From: Deltaproteobacteria bacterium
Lineage (GTDB): Bacteria > Desulfobacterota > Binatia > UBA9968
Assembly: GCA_016874755.1 (NCBI GenBank)
Contig: VGTH01000008.1
Coordinates: 1-64,000, forward strand
Length of the DNA: 64,000 nucleotides
Reading direction: 5' to 3'
The notes below the pieces were generated by a model that saw only the letters and a program-made list of their open reading frames with translations, did no database searches and was not told the origin of the DNA. Numbering within the stretch: the stretch's first letter is position 1; every line of letters starts with the position of its first letter. Of this stretch, positions 41,494-50,275 are shown in pieces. The position numbers and the translations under genes are program-made.

Positions 41494-43716
41494 ATGGCCA
41501 AAGCGGAATTGAAATATGTCGGCAAAAACGTGGCGCGGGTCGATGGCGTCGAAAAAGTTACCGGTAAAGCGAAGTTTGTCGGCGATATCACCTTGCCGGG
41601 CATGTTGTACGGTAAGATTTTGCGCAGCACCTACCCGCATGCGCGCATTCGCTCGATCGACGCGTCGCAAGCCGAGGCGCTGCCGGGCGTTGTGGCGGTG
41701 CTGACCGCTGCCGACATTACGGATCTGACGCCGACTTACAATGGCCGGCCGGTGATCGCGCGCGAAAAAGTGCGCTACGTCGGCGAGCCGGTGGCGGCGG
41801 TGGCAGCGATCGATGTCGCGACGGCAGACGAAGCGTTGTCGTTGATAAACGTCGATTACGAGGAACTGCCAGTGGCGGCCAACATCGAAGCGGCGCGCAA
41901 GCCCGGCGCAGCGCTGGTGCACGACGACAAGCCCGGCAACATTGGCACCCATGAGAAGGTGAACCGCGGTAACGTTGATGATGGCTTTGCGCAGTCCGAC
42001 GTTATTTCGGAAGAGAACTTCACGTTCCCGATGGTCTATCACTACGCGATGGAGCCGCACTCGGTCATTGCGCACTACGCTGCCGACGATGAGATCACGG
42101 TATATTCTTCGGCGCAGCACCCGTTTCAGGTGCGCGGCGATATTTCCAAAGTCTTCAAAGTGCCGGCGGCGAAAGTCCGTATGATCATCAATTACTTGGG
42201 CGGCGGCTATGGCAGTAAGTCGTACACCAAATTTGAGCCGCTGGTGGTCGCGCTGGCACGCAAGGCAAAGCAGCCGGTGCGCATCTGCAATTCCGTCGGC
42301 GAGTCGATGGTGACGATTCGGCGCCACGGCGCGCGCGTGCGCATCAAGACCGGCGTTAAAAAAGACGGCACGATCATGGCGCGCGAGGCGGAAATTTATC
42401 TCGACACCGGCGGCTACGACGACAATGGGCCGCAGGTGACGGCGCGCGCAGCGACGCGCATTCTTGGGCCTTACTGGATTCCCAATATTCGCACCAACGC
42501 GTATCAGGTGTATACCAACACCGGCTCGGCGGGCTCGTACCGAGCCATCGGCGCGCCGCAAGTGATTTACGCTGGCGAGTCGCAGATCGAAATTCTCGCC
42601 GGCAAGCTCGGCATGGATCCAGCCGAGTTGCGCATGAAGAATCTGCTCAAGCCAGGGCAGGAACTGCGGCCTGGTTTGAAAGGCATCGACGCGAAATTAT
42701 CGGCGAGCTTGAAGGCGCTCGTCAGCGCGAGCCATTGGAAGCGATCGATCAAGAGGAAAAACGCGCCGGTGGGCATGGGCTGCGCCGTCACCAACGCTGG
42801 CGCCACGCCGGTCTCCGTGGCGATGATCCGCATGCAGTCCGACGGCATCATGAATATTGCCGCCGGCAGCACGGAGATGGGGCAGGGGGTGCGTACGACG
42901 CTGACGCAGATTGCGGCGGAAGAATTGACCGTGCCGATGGATCAATTTCGCGTCGCGGGTGCGGACACTAAAGTGACGCCCTATGACAGCTCGACCGGTT
43001 CGAGCCGTTCGACGACGTTGATGGGCACGGCGGTGCAAAAGGCGTCGCGGGATTTGAAACAACAATTCATCAAGCTCGCCGCGCAAAAAATGGGTGCAAA
43101 GCCCAACCAAATCAAAGTCGTCGATGGCGCGTTGATCTGCGGCGAGTCGCGCATGACGTTCAAGGAAGCCTTCGAAGTCCGCTTCGGCAAAGCCTCGGGC
43201 GGCGAAATGATCGGCCGCGGCGAAGCCGGGCCGGATATCACCGACAACCAATTGCCGGTGTTTTGGGAAGTGGGCATGGGCACCAGCGAAGTCGAGATCG
43301 ATCGCGAAACCGGCGAAGTGAAGTTGAAAAAATTTATTTCCGTAGCTGACGTCGGTAAAGCGATTCATCCCGAGCACTGCGTTGCCCAGGAAGAGGGTGC
43401 GGCGATGCAGGGAATAGGGCACACGTTTTTCGAGCAGCTCGTTTACGACAACGGCCAGCTGCTCAATCCCAACTTGGTTGACTATCGCGTACCTTCCTTC
43501 AATGAAGTCCCGGAGGAGTTTCATACGGTTTTGGTTGAGAACGGCGACGGTCCCGGCCCTTTCGGCGTGCGCGGCATGGCCGAGGGCGGCATTCTTTCCG
43601 TGGCGCCGTCGGTGTGCAACGCGATTGACCGGGCGACCGGCGTGCGCATTCGCGATTTGCCGCTGACGCCGGAGCGCGTCTGGCGCGCTTTGAGAGACGC
43701 GAAGCGGAAAGAATAA
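41494..43716 (+). CDS. Molybdenum hydroxylase large subunit (xanthine dehydrogenase/CoxL family), orphan
   Basis: 740 residues from ATG 41494 (GGAG 7 bases upstream). Domain order is the XDH/CO-dehydrogenase large subunit: AKFVGDITLPGMLYGKILRS, the first Mo-binding domain with GGGYGSKSYTKFEPL and GSAGSYRAIGAPQ, then the second with STEMGQGVRTTLTQIAAEEL. The active-site Glu is in VRGMAEGGILSVAP near the end. It hydroxylates aldehydes, heterocycles or aromatic CoA esters with water as oxygen donor. No FAD or 2Fe-2S subunit gene lies next to it, so its partners must be encoded elsewhere. Confidence 0.88.
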   Translation: MAKAELKYVGKNVARVDGVEKVTGKAKFVGDITLPGMLYGKILRSTYPHARIRSIDASQAEALPGVVAVLTAADITDLTPTYNGRPVIAREKVRYVGEPVAAVAAIDVATADEALSLINVDYEELPVAANIEAARKPGAALVHDDKPGNIGTHEKVNRGNVDDGFAQSDVISEENFTFPMVYHYAMEPHSVIAHYAADDEITVYSSAQHPFQVRGDISKVFKVPAAKVRMIINYLGGGYGSKSYTKFEPLVVALARKAKQPVRICNSVGESMVTIRRHGARVRIKTGVKKDGTIMAREAEIYLDTGGYDDNGPQVTARAATRILGPYWIPNIRTNAYQVYTNTGSAGSYRAIGAPQVIYAGESQIEILAGKLGMDPAELRMKNLLKPGQELRPGLKGIDAKLSASLKALVSASHWKRSIKRKNAPVGMGCAVTNAGATPVSVAMIRMQSDGIMNIAAGSTEMGQGVRTTLTQIAAEELTVPMDQFRVAGADTKVTPYDSSTGSSRSTTLMGTAVQKASRDLKQQFIKLAAQKMGAKPNQIKVVDGALICGESRMTFKEAFEVRFGKASGGEMIGRGEAGPDITDNQLPVFWEVGMGTSEVEIDRETGEVKLKKFISVADVGKAIHPEHCVAQEEGAAMQGIGHTFFEQLVYDNGQLLNPNLVDYRVPSFNEVPEEFHTVLVENGDGPGPFGVRGMAEGGILSVAPSVCNAIDRATGVRIRDLPLTPERVWRALRDAKRKE

Positions 43717-43782
43717 TCTCGCGCAGGGACGCAGAGGACGCAGAGTTCGGAACCGTAGGGGCGGGTTTGAAACCCGCCCTCT
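43717..43782. repeat. CGCAGAG half repeat plus GGGCGGGTTT palindrome
   Basis: ATCTCGCGCAGGGACGCAGA at 43717 belongs to the CGCAAAG family. GGGCGGGTTT-G-AAACCCGCCC at 43759-43779 is a perfect palindrome of the type also seen, with different arm bases, at 51497 and 23703. It is non-coding, just before the GNAT gene. Confidence 0.6.
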
Positions 43783-43811
43783 TTTTTGAATCGATCGACA
43801 GGAGTCCAACC

Positions 43812-44303
43812 ATGCCCAACATCCCCGCCTACGAAATTCGCGTTGCGACAGAATCAGAGATACCGACGATTTTTTCTTTCATCAAAAAACTCGCCGAGTA
43901 CGAAAAACTTTCCCATGAAGTCGTCGCGTCCGAGGCCTTGTTGAAGGAAACACTCTTCGGCGCGCGGCGTACCGCCGAGGTCGCCATCGGCTATTTCGAG
44001 GGAACGCCGGTGGGCTTCGTTTTGTTCTTGCACAATTTCTCGACGTTCTTGGGACGGCCCGGACTCTACATCGAGGACCTGTTCGTTGAAGAGCCATACC
44101 GCCGCCGCGGCTTCGGCGGTGCGCTTTTGCGCTACGTTGCGAAGTTGGCGGTCGAGAGAAAATGCGGCCGGCTCGAATGGTCGGTGCTCGATTGGAACCA
44201 GCCGGCGATTAACTTTTACAAAAAGCTCGGGGCTTTTCCGATGGACGAGTGGACGGGTTTTCGGGTAACTGGGGAGAATTTGAAAAAGCTCGGAGCAGCC
44301 TGA
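43812..44303 (+). CDS. GNAT acetyltransferase (spermidine/thialysine acetyltransferase-like)
   Basis: 163 residues from MPNIPAYEIRVATESE; the frame open from 43767 is in repeat sequence. The acetyl-CoA loop is EEPYRRRGFGGALL, preceded by strand GLYIEDLFV, followed by RLEWSVLDWNQPAINFYKKLGA. DWNxPAIxFYxxxGA is typical of the SAT1/SSAT2 branch, which acetylates polyamines or thialysine. Substrate unproven. Confidence 0.85.
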   Translation: MPNIPAYEIRVATESEIPTIFSFIKKLAEYEKLSHEVVASEALLKETLFGARRTAEVAIGYFEGTPVGFVLFLHNFSTFLGRPGLYIEDLFVEEPYRRRGFGGALLRYVAKLAVERKCGRLEWSVLDWNQPAINFYKKLGAFPMDEWTGFRVTGENLKKLGAA

Positions 44304-44312
44304 GTCCGAGCT
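44283..44312 (-). terminator. Rho-independent terminator of the dienelactone hydrolase gene
   Basis: On the minus strand an 8-bp stem AGCTCGGA/TCCGAGCT (44312-44305 with 44294-44287) is followed by TTTTTC. It lies 22 bases past the hydrolase stop and overlaps the 3' end of the convergent GNAT gene. Confidence 0.6.
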
Positions 44313-44333
44313 CTCCTACTGTTGCCTTTGTTC

Positions 44334-45044
44334 CTATCCCAAGTGCCGCTTTAAAAATTCCAGCGCGCGCGGCCAAGCTTGTTCGGCCGCGGCGGCGCGG
44401 TAGCTCTCCTTTGTGTTGTCCAAGAACGCATGGCCGGCGTTCGGGTAAGAAAAGAATTCGTGCGGCTTATTTTGCTTCTTTAGTTCAGCGTCGAGCTTTT
44501 GCATATCTTCGGGCGACGGGTTCTTGTCGTCTTCACCGAAATGCCCCTGCACCGGGCAGTGAATTTCGCCGCTGCGCTCGAACGGCGATGGGATATCGCG
44601 GCCCCAGGCGCGACCGGTGTTGCCGGGGTAGAAGGTTACAGCGGCTTTGAATTCTGGAATCGCTGCGGCCATCAAGTAAACCACTCGGCCGCCCATGCAG
44701 AAACCGATGATGCCGATCCTGTCGCGGTTGACTGCTGGGTTCGCTTGCAGCAGCTTCACCGCCGCGGCGACGTCGTTGGAGACGCGCCGGTCGCCCAGGC
44801 GCGTGCTGCGCGTGCGCATGTCGTCTTGGCAATTGGGACCGTCGCGATGGTACAAATCCGGGGCGGCGGCGACGTAGCCTTGTTCGGCCAGGCGCTTGGT
44901 CATGCTTTGAATAAATTCATCGACGCCGCTTTGGTGCTGGATGACAATCATCGCTGGGAAAGGGCCGCCGCCGTCGGGCGTGCTGATGTGAACTGGCATT
45001 TTGTTGCCATCGGATTCGGTCTCTTGCCAGTTTGATGTGGTCAT
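44334..45044 (-). CDS. Dienelactone hydrolase family protein
   Basis: 236-residue alpha/beta hydrolase. The nucleophile is Cys in IGIIGFCMGGRVVYL (G-x-C-x-G), with Asp in GHFGEDDKNPS and His in YPNAGHAFLD. Other DLH landmarks are AMIVIQHQSGVDEFI and APDLYHRDGP. I choose MTTSNWQE (45044), which has GGAGAG 6 bases upstream, over the frame's first Met at 45068. It opens the lactone ring in chlorocatechol-type pathways or acts as a general esterase. Confidence 0.88.
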   Translation of the reverse strand: MTTSNWQETESDGNKMPVHISTPDGGGPFPAMIVIQHQSGVDEFIQSMTKRLAEQGYVAAAPDLYHRDGPNCQDDMRTRSTRLGDRRVSNDVAAAVKLLQANPAVNRDRIGIIGFCMGGRVVYLMAAAIPEFKAAVTFYPGNTGRAWGRDIPSPFERSGEIHCPVQGHFGEDDKNPSPEDMQKLDAELKKQNKPHEFFSYPNAGHAFLDNTKESYRAAAAEQAWPRALEFLKRHLG

Positions 45045-45064
45045 GAACTCTCCTTGGATTCTGT

Positions 45065-45760
45065 TCAATCTAAGTGCTCTAAGATTTGCTGTAAGTCACT
45101 AATGCGGCCTTCGGCGCGGGAGGGATTTTGGCTCCGATCCACCAATAGGCCTTTCAATCCTGCGGCATTGGCGCCGCGCCAGTCGTTTTCTTCGCTGTCG
45201 CCAACATGGGCGGCGTTCTCCGCATTGAGTCCATGGTTGCGCAGTGCCAATTCAAAAATGCGCCGATCTGGTTTTGCATAGCCAACCCGACTCGACACGT
45301 AGATTTCTTCAAACCATTCGGTTGTGTCCAGGCCGTGTAGAATTTTGATCAGGCGCGAGTCGAAGTTGGAAATCACCGCCAGCGTCATGCCGCGCCGTTT
45401 CAGCGCACTGAGAGTTTCCAATACCTCGGGAAACAAGGTCCATGCTTGCGGTTGGGAAAAGTAATCGAACAGGTCATCGAAAAAGTCATCGAAGCGCTCG
45501 AACGGTTCCCAGGGCTCGAAGACTTGGCGCACTAAGGTTTTCCACCAGTCGCGTTCGAGTTGGTCGATTGTGGAATGATCTGCATTAGGGAAAGCGAGGG
45601 GCGCGGCGCGCCCGAAGGTAACTTGAAAGCGTCCGTTTAACTCCGCCGGCGCAACTTGGACGCCGTACTTGGCCGCGGTGACGGCGTAGCTCTCGCCGAC
45701 TTTTCTGACCGGCTTAATTAACGTGCCCGCGGCGTCGAAGAAAACGACTTTGATTGCCAT
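45065..45760 (-). CDS. HAD-IA family hydrolase (HDHD3-like)
   Basis: 231 residues. Motif I is VVFFDAAGTLI (nucleophile Asp; the usual second Asp is Ala, as in HDHD3 and some dehalogenases). Motif II is LAVISNFDSRL, Lys lies in GYAKPDRRIFELAL, and motif IV is HVGDSEENDWRGANAAGL. The helical cap between motifs I and II carries the FDDFFDDLFDYF run. It is probably a small-molecule phosphatase. The stop lies 20 bases before the dienelactone hydrolase start on the same strand. Confidence 0.85.
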   Translation of the reverse strand: MAIKVVFFDAAGTLIKPVRKVGESYAVTAAKYGVQVAPAELNGRFQVTFGRAAPLAFPNADHSTIDQLERDWWKTLVRQVFEPWEPFERFDDFFDDLFDYFSQPQAWTLFPEVLETLSALKRRGMTLAVISNFDSRLIKILHGLDTTEWFEEIYVSSRVGYAKPDRRIFELALRNHGLNAENAAHVGDSEENDWRGANAAGLKGLLVDRSQNPSRAEGRISDLQQILEHLD

Positions 45761-45812
45761 GAACGTGACCGTTTGATTGCATGGACCGTAGCATCCTTTA
45801 TAATGAAAATCG

Positions 45813-46400
45813 ATGGAACGTGACGCTGCGCTGATTCTCGTCGACGTGCAGAACGACTTCTGTCCCGGCGGCGCGCTGGCCGTCGCAGAGGGCGACCAGA
45901 TCGTGGCGGTGTTGAACCGCTACATCGAGAAGTTTGCTGCCGCCGGTTTGCCGATCGTCGCCACGCGCGATTGGCATCCGGAAAAAACTCGCCACTTCAA
46001 ATCAGGCGGCGGTATTTGGCCGTCGCATTGTGTGCAAGGCAGCGAAGGCGGCAAGTTCCATCCGCAGTTGGCGCTTGACGATCGCGTGATCGTCATGTCC
46101 AAGGGCGAAAGCCCCGACGCCGATAGCTACTCAGGATTCGATGCGGTGACCAGCGACGGCGTGCGTCTAGGCGAATGGCTGCGCGCGCGTGGTATTCGCC
46201 GCCTCTACGTCGGCGGTCTGGCCACCGATTACTGTGTCAAGCACACGGTGCTCGACGGCTTGAAAGAAGGATTCAAGGTTGTGCTTTTGGAAGACGCGAT
46301 TCGTGGCGTAAATCTGCAGCCGAGCGATTCTGAGCTTGCGATCGCAGAGATGGTACGCGCCGGTGCACAACGAGGTGCGGAAAGTTCGGTAATCTCATGA
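45813..46400 (+). CDS. pncA: Nicotinamidase/pyrazinamidase
   Basis: 195 residues. It hydrolyses nicotinamide to nicotinate in NAD salvage. LILVDVQNDFCPGGALAV contains the catalytic Asp; the metal site is RDWHPEKTRHF and the Lys lies in VIVMSKGESPDADSYSGF. The nucleophile Cys is in GGLATDYCVKHTVLDG, and EDAIRGVNLQ closes the fold. All catalytic residues are present. The stop overlaps the cysQ start by four bases. Confidence 0.94.
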   Translation: MERDAALILVDVQNDFCPGGALAVAEGDQIVAVLNRYIEKFAAAGLPIVATRDWHPEKTRHFKSGGGIWPSHCVQGSEGGKFHPQLALDDRVIVMSKGESPDADSYSGFDAVTSDGVRLGEWLRARGIRRLYVGGLATDYCVKHTVLDGLKEGFKVVLLEDAIRGVNLQPSDSELAIAEMVRAGAQRGAESSVIS

Positions 46401-47197
46401 GTGAAGGATATAATTATCGTCAAGAGCTTGCCGTCGCAGAGACGGCTGCGCGCGCTGCCGGCACACTAATCATGGGCTTGTTCAAGGGCAAGTACGACGT
46501 CCAGGAGAAGTCGAAGAATAATCCCGTGACAACGGCCGACCTCGAAGCCAATCGGGTGATCCGCGAGACGATCCACAGAAATTATCCGGGCGACGGTTGG
46601 CTCTCCGAAGAAGACGCCGACAACACGCAACGGTTGAGCGCGTCGCGGGTGTGGGTGATCGATCCCATCGACGGCACGAAAGAGTTCATCGAAGGGGTGC
46701 CGCAATTCGCCGTCTCCATCGGTTTTGTTGTCGATGGCCGCGCCAAAGTGGCGGTGGTGTACAATCCGGCCAAGCAGCGCTTTTACAAAGCGTCGGCAGG
46801 ACAGGGCGCGTATCTAAATAGTCAACCGATCCAAGTGACCACGCGCAGTGACGTCAACGGCGCAAAACTTTTAGTCAGCCGTTCCGAGCCGCAAAAAAAA
46901 TTCCAAGTTTTCGTCGATCGCTGCGAGATCAAACCCGTTGGCAGCATCGCTTATCGTTTGGCCAAAGTCGCCGGCGGCGCCGGCGACGCGACGCTGACGT
47001 TTCGAAACATTCACGAATGGGACATCTGCGCCGGCGTGCTGATGGTCGAGGAGGCCGGCGGCAAAGTCGTCGACGGCGACGGCAACCCGATGTTGTTTAA
47101 CCGCGAGACGCCTAAGCATCGCGGCGTGGTCGCTACCAGTAAAAATCTTTTGTCGGGTTTGCAGGGGCTCTGGGCCCAGGCGATGGCGCAGAAGTAA
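46397..47197 (+). CDS. cysQ: 3'(2'),5'-bisphosphate nucleotidase (CysQ)
   Basis: 266-residue member of the inositol-phosphatase superfamily that hydrolyses PAP to AMP and protects sulfur metabolism. Metal-binding blocks are WLSEEDADN, VWVIDPIDGTKEFI (DPxDGT) and IHEWDICAGVLMVEEAGG. TTADLEANRVI is also typical. The KEFI continuation after DPIDGT marks CysQ rather than inositol monophosphatase. It is translationally coupled to pncA. Confidence 0.92.
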   Translation: MSEGYNYRQELAVAETAARAAGTLIMGLFKGKYDVQEKSKNNPVTTADLEANRVIRETIHRNYPGDGWLSEEDADNTQRLSASRVWVIDPIDGTKEFIEGVPQFAVSIGFVVDGRAKVAVVYNPAKQRFYKASAGQGAYLNSQPIQVTTRSDVNGAKLLVSRSEPQKKFQVFVDRCEIKPVGSIAYRLAKVAGGAGDATLTFRNIHEWDICAGVLMVEEAGGKVVDGDGNPMLFNRETPKHRGVVATSKNLLSGLQGLWAQAMAQK

Positions 47198-47201
47198 TCC
47201 T

Positions 47202-47525
47202 ATGCGACAATGCATCTACTGCGGCCAGGGAGCCGGGTTGTTGGCGCGCATCTGCGCTGACTGCAAAAAATTGCTTGCGTGCGTGGAACAGCTGCGTGGC
47301 AAAGTCGGCTACGGCGAGTTTCTCGATGGCTTGGAGCGCACCGGCGTCGCCAAAGAGAAGATCATGGTTTTTTTGAAAGCCGACCCCGAGGGCAAAGGCA
47401 GCGTGCAAGATCAAGTGACCGCCGAGATGACCACCGACCTGATGAAGGTGATGGGAATCGCCGGCAAGCAGACGCCGCAGGGGGTCAAACAGATCCGTCA
47501 GTTCGTCGATAAGGAATCGAAGTAA
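47202..47525 (+). CDS. Hypothetical zinc-ribbon protein
   Basis: 107 residues. Four Cys in two CxxC pairs (C4/C7 in MRQCIYCGQG and C18/C21 in ICADCKKL) form a small zinc ribbon. The remaining 85 residues are helical and unrecognised (VGYGEFLDGLERTGV, TAEMTTDLMKVMGI). It starts 4 bases after cysQ and belongs to that operon. Function unknown; nucleic-acid or protein binding is possible. Confidence 0.65.
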   Translation: MRQCIYCGQGAGLLARICADCKKLLACVEQLRGKVGYGEFLDGLERTGVAKEKIMVFLKADPEGKGSVQDQVTAEMTTDLMKVMGIAGKQTPQGVKQIRQFVDKESK

Positions 47526-47528
47526 AAC

Positions 47529-47561
47529 TCTCACCACGAAGCCGCCAAGGACGCGAAGTTC
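47529..47561. repeat. CACGAAG-type half repeat
   Basis: CTCACCACGAAGCCGCCAAG followed by ACGCGAAGTTCGG matches the left arm of the CACGAAG family; no right arm is found before the Rieske gene. Confidence 0.6.
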
Positions 47562-47638
47562 GGATTTGGGAGGAGAAGCCGAGCTGCAGTCTTGAGCTCA
47601 AAACCCGAAACGCGGAACCCGAAACAAATCCCTTCCCG

Positions 47639-48118
47639 ATGGCCCTCACGATTTATCTCTCCCTGTTTTTTCTGGCGGCCTATCTTATCGGCCTCGCCAT
47701 CCATCGCTTCGTTTTCGTGCGCGACAAAAAACGGATGGCGGCCGAGAGCCGGCTCGGCGGGCGGGCGATCGCAAACGTAGAAGAAGTGGCGCCAGGGACG
47801 GTGAAAAAATTTTGGCTGATCTGCCAGCAGTACCGGCTCGACGCTTTTCTCGTCAACGATGGCGGCAACTTTCATGCGTACGTCAATCGCTGCCGGCACA
47901 TGCCGACGCCGCTCGATTTCGTGCGCGACGAATTCCTCACCGAGGACCGCAAGCACCTGCGCTGTTACACGCACGGCGCGGTTTATGAATTTGGCACAGG
48001 GTTGTGCATCGACGGGCCCTGCAAAGGAGAGTCGCTTTACAGACTGCCGGTTCAGGTGGACGATGGGGAAGTGTTGGTCGGCTGCCCCGAGGGGGACTTG
48101 AGGCCGCTCGCTGAGTGA
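47639..48118 (+). CDS. Membrane-anchored Rieske 2Fe-2S protein
   Basis: 159 residues. An N-terminal helix (LTIYLSLFFLAAYLIGLAI) anchors a Rieske fold whose ligands are Cys-x-His in VNRCRHMPTPLDF and Cys-x2-His in LRCYTHGAVYEFGTGLC. A further Cys pair in CIDGPCKGE matches the variable disulfide or loop region. The ligand spacing resembles Rieske ferredoxins of oxygenases more than the bc1 protein. No oxygenase or cytochrome b gene adjoins it. A second, soluble Rieske gene follows 15 bases later. Confidence 0.82.
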   Translation: MALTIYLSLFFLAAYLIGLAIHRFVFVRDKKRMAAESRLGGRAIANVEEVAPGTVKKFWLICQQYRLDAFLVNDGGNFHAYVNRCRHMPTPLDFVRDEFLTEDRKHLRCYTHGAVYEFGTGLCIDGPCKGESLYRLPVQVDDGEVLVGCPEGDLRPLAE

Positions 48119-48133
48119 GTGTAGAAAGAGGCT

Positions 48134-48499
48134 ATGACAGTAGACAAGAAACCTTCTGGGACCCTAGTGGCGGCCATTGGCGAGATCGAGCCGGGCAAGA
48201 GTCGAAAATTTCGGATGAAACGGGGCAACCGGGAGTTGGAAGCATTCCTGGTCAACTATCAAGGTAACCATTTCGCGTTTATCAATCGCTGCCCGCATAC
48301 CGGCATCGCCCTCGATTTTGTCGATAATTTGTTCTTCAGCTCCGACGAGCGCTACGTCATGTGCGCCACCCATGGCGCTGTGTTCGAGCCGCCGACGGGC
48401 GAATGTATTTGGGGCCCCTGTGTCGGTCTCTCGCTGCAAAGCTGCCCCGTCGAAATTGCCGACGGGCAGATCTACGCGCGCCTGCCGGGCTCGGACTGA
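48134..48499 (+). CDS. Soluble Rieske 2Fe-2S protein
   Basis: 121 residues, no membrane segment. Ligands are INRCPHTGIALDF (Cys-x-His) and VMCATHGAVFEPPTGEC (Cys-x2-His), again followed by GPC. It is homologous to the preceding Rieske protein along its length, so the pair looks like a duplication in which one copy gained or lost a membrane anchor. Likely a small electron carrier; partner unknown. Confidence 0.85.
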   Translation: MTVDKKPSGTLVAAIGEIEPGKSRKFRMKRGNRELEAFLVNYQGNHFAFINRCPHTGIALDFVDNLFFSSDERYVMCATHGAVFEPPTGECIWGPCVGLSLQSCPVEIADGQIYARLPGSD

Positions 48500-48518
48500 T
48501 TGAAAATTGGAGAGCGCT

Positions 48519-48863
48519 ATGGCGGATTGTCTTTTTTGCAGTATTGCCGAGGGCAAGATCAAGGGACAGATCGTTTACCAAGACGAATCGGTCGTGGCGT
48601 TCAGAGACATCAGCCCAAAAGCACCGGTGCATATCTTGATTATTCCGCGCAAACACATTGCCGGCGTGTTGGACCTGAAGCCGGAGGACGGATCTTTGGT
48701 CGGTCATATCTACCAAGTCGCGGCAAAGTTGGCGCGCGAAGAGGGCATCGCGGAGAGCGGCTTTCGTGTCGTGGTCAACTCCGGCGCCGATGCCGGGCAG
48801 TCGGTTTTTCATATTCACTATCATCTCCTCGGCGGCCGTCAAATGAGTTGGCCGCCCGGATAA
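48519..48863 (+). CDS. HIT family protein (HINT-type)
   Basis: 114 residues. CLFCSIAEGKIKGQIVYQDE opens the fold with a CxxC, APVHILIIPRKHIAGVLDL follows, and the catalytic His triad is VFHIHYHLLGGRQMSWPPG. Length and ends match HinT, a purine nucleoside phosphoramidase. It follows the Rieske pair by 19 bases. Confidence 0.93.
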   Translation: MADCLFCSIAEGKIKGQIVYQDESVVAFRDISPKAPVHILIIPRKHIAGVLDLKPEDGSLVGHIYQVAAKLAREEGIAESGFRVVVNSGADAGQSVFHIHYHLLGGRQMSWPPG

Positions 48864-48900
48864 TTGTTCCCAACCAGTATTACTTTTGCACGGAGACATC

Positions 48901-50160
48901 ATGGCGATTACCGAATCGACCAACGCGACCCAGGCGATGGCGGTGCAGCAGTTCGAAACCGCTGCGGCGCGGTTGAACCTCGATCCAAACGTCGCAACTC
49001 GGCTGTGTCGGCCCGATCGTGCCATGATCGTCAGCGTGCCGACGCGCATGGACGACGGCCACGTGCATGTTTTTACCGGCTACCGCGTGCAGCACAACGA
49101 TGTCTTGGGTCCGTTCAAGGGCGGTATCCGTTACCATCCAGAGGTAAATCTGGGTGAAGTATCGGCGTTGGCGATGTGGATGACGTGGAAATGTTCGCTG
49201 GTGGGCCTGCCGCTGGGCGGCGCCAAGGGCGGCATCACCTGCGATCCGGCGCTGCTCTCGCGCCACGAGCTGCAGTCGATGACGCGCCGCTACACCGCCG
49301 AAATACTCAACTTTATCGGCCCCGAGGTCGACGTGCCGGCGCCGGACATGGGCACCAACGAGCAGGTGATGGCCTGGATCATGGACACCTACTCGCAGCA
49401 CAAAGGCCACGCCGTGCCGGAGATCGTGACCGGCAAACCGGTGGCGATCGGCGGCACGCTAGGGCGGCGTGAAGCAACCGGACGCGGCGTTGTTTATACG
49501 ATTATTGAGGCGGCGAATCATTTGAAGATTGATTTGCAGAAATGCACGGCGGTTGTGCAAGGTTTCGGCAACGTCGGCTCGGTGGCGTGCAAGGAGCTCG
49601 CCGCCGCCGGCGTGAAAATAGTCGGGGTGGCTGACCGCACCGGCGGATTTTACGATGCCAAAGGATTGCCGATCGACAAACTGTTGGAAGTGGCCGATAA
49701 AAATCACAGCTTGGAAAGTTGCCCGTACGGCGAGAAAATCACCAACGCGCAGTTGCTTGAATTGAAATGTGACATTCTCGTGCCGGCGGCTTTGGAAATG
49801 CAGATCACCCAGGAGAACGTGGGCAGATTGCAGTGCCGCATCCTTGCCGAAGGCGCAAACGGTCCGACCACTCCTGAAGCCGATGAAGTGCTCCGAGATA
49901 AGGACGTGTTTTTGATTCCCGATATTCTCGCCAACGCCGGCGGAGTTGTGGTCTCGTACTTTGAGTGGGTGCAAGATCTGCAAAATTTCTTTTGGACCGA
50001 AGACGAAGTCAACAAAAAGCTCAGAGATATTTTAGTCAAGGCGTTTCACGACGTGCTGGCGATGAGCCACAAGCACAAAGTCGATATGCGCCAGGCGGCG
50101 CTGATGATCGGCATCGAGCGCGTCTCTAAGGCGATGTTGTGGCGCGGGCTGTACGCTTAA
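48901..50160 (+). CDS. Glutamate dehydrogenase (Glu/Leu/Phe/Val family)
   Basis: 419 residues from MAITESTNAT. VHVFTGYRVQHNDVLGPFKG and ALAMWMTWKCSLVGLPLGGA carry the substrate Lys residues, then VDVPAPDMGTNEQVMAWIMD (catalytic Asp), and the NAD(P) domain starts AVVQGFGNVGSVACKELAAA. It links 2-oxoglutarate and ammonia with glutamate. Length is that of NAD-type hexameric enzymes. The start is 37 bases after the HIT gene. Confidence 0.93.
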   Translation: MAITESTNATQAMAVQQFETAAARLNLDPNVATRLCRPDRAMIVSVPTRMDDGHVHVFTGYRVQHNDVLGPFKGGIRYHPEVNLGEVSALAMWMTWKCSLVGLPLGGAKGGITCDPALLSRHELQSMTRRYTAEILNFIGPEVDVPAPDMGTNEQVMAWIMDTYSQHKGHAVPEIVTGKPVAIGGTLGRREATGRGVVYTIIEAANHLKIDLQKCTAVVQGFGNVGSVACKELAAAGVKIVGVADRTGGFYDAKGLPIDKLLEVADKNHSLESCPYGEKITNAQLLELKCDILVPAALEMQITQENVGRLQCRILAEGANGPTTPEADEVLRDKDVFLIPDILANAGGVVVSYFEWVQDLQNFFWTEDEVNKKLRDILVKAFHDVLAMSHKHKVDMRQAALMIGIERVSKAMLWRGLYA

Positions 50161-50275
50161 TCGTTGTTCAAACCGTTGGGACAACGATCGCGCGCAGGTG
50201 AGCGTTCCGGCGAATTGAAGGTAATGCCCTAAACTGCTAGAAATCTACGATTCCGCTTAGGAAGGATTGCGTTTT

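Noticed and set aside
50161-50187. TCGTTGT/ACAACGA hairpin after glutamate dehydrogenase considered as a terminator
   Set aside because: Only 7 bp with a 13-base loop and no T-run.
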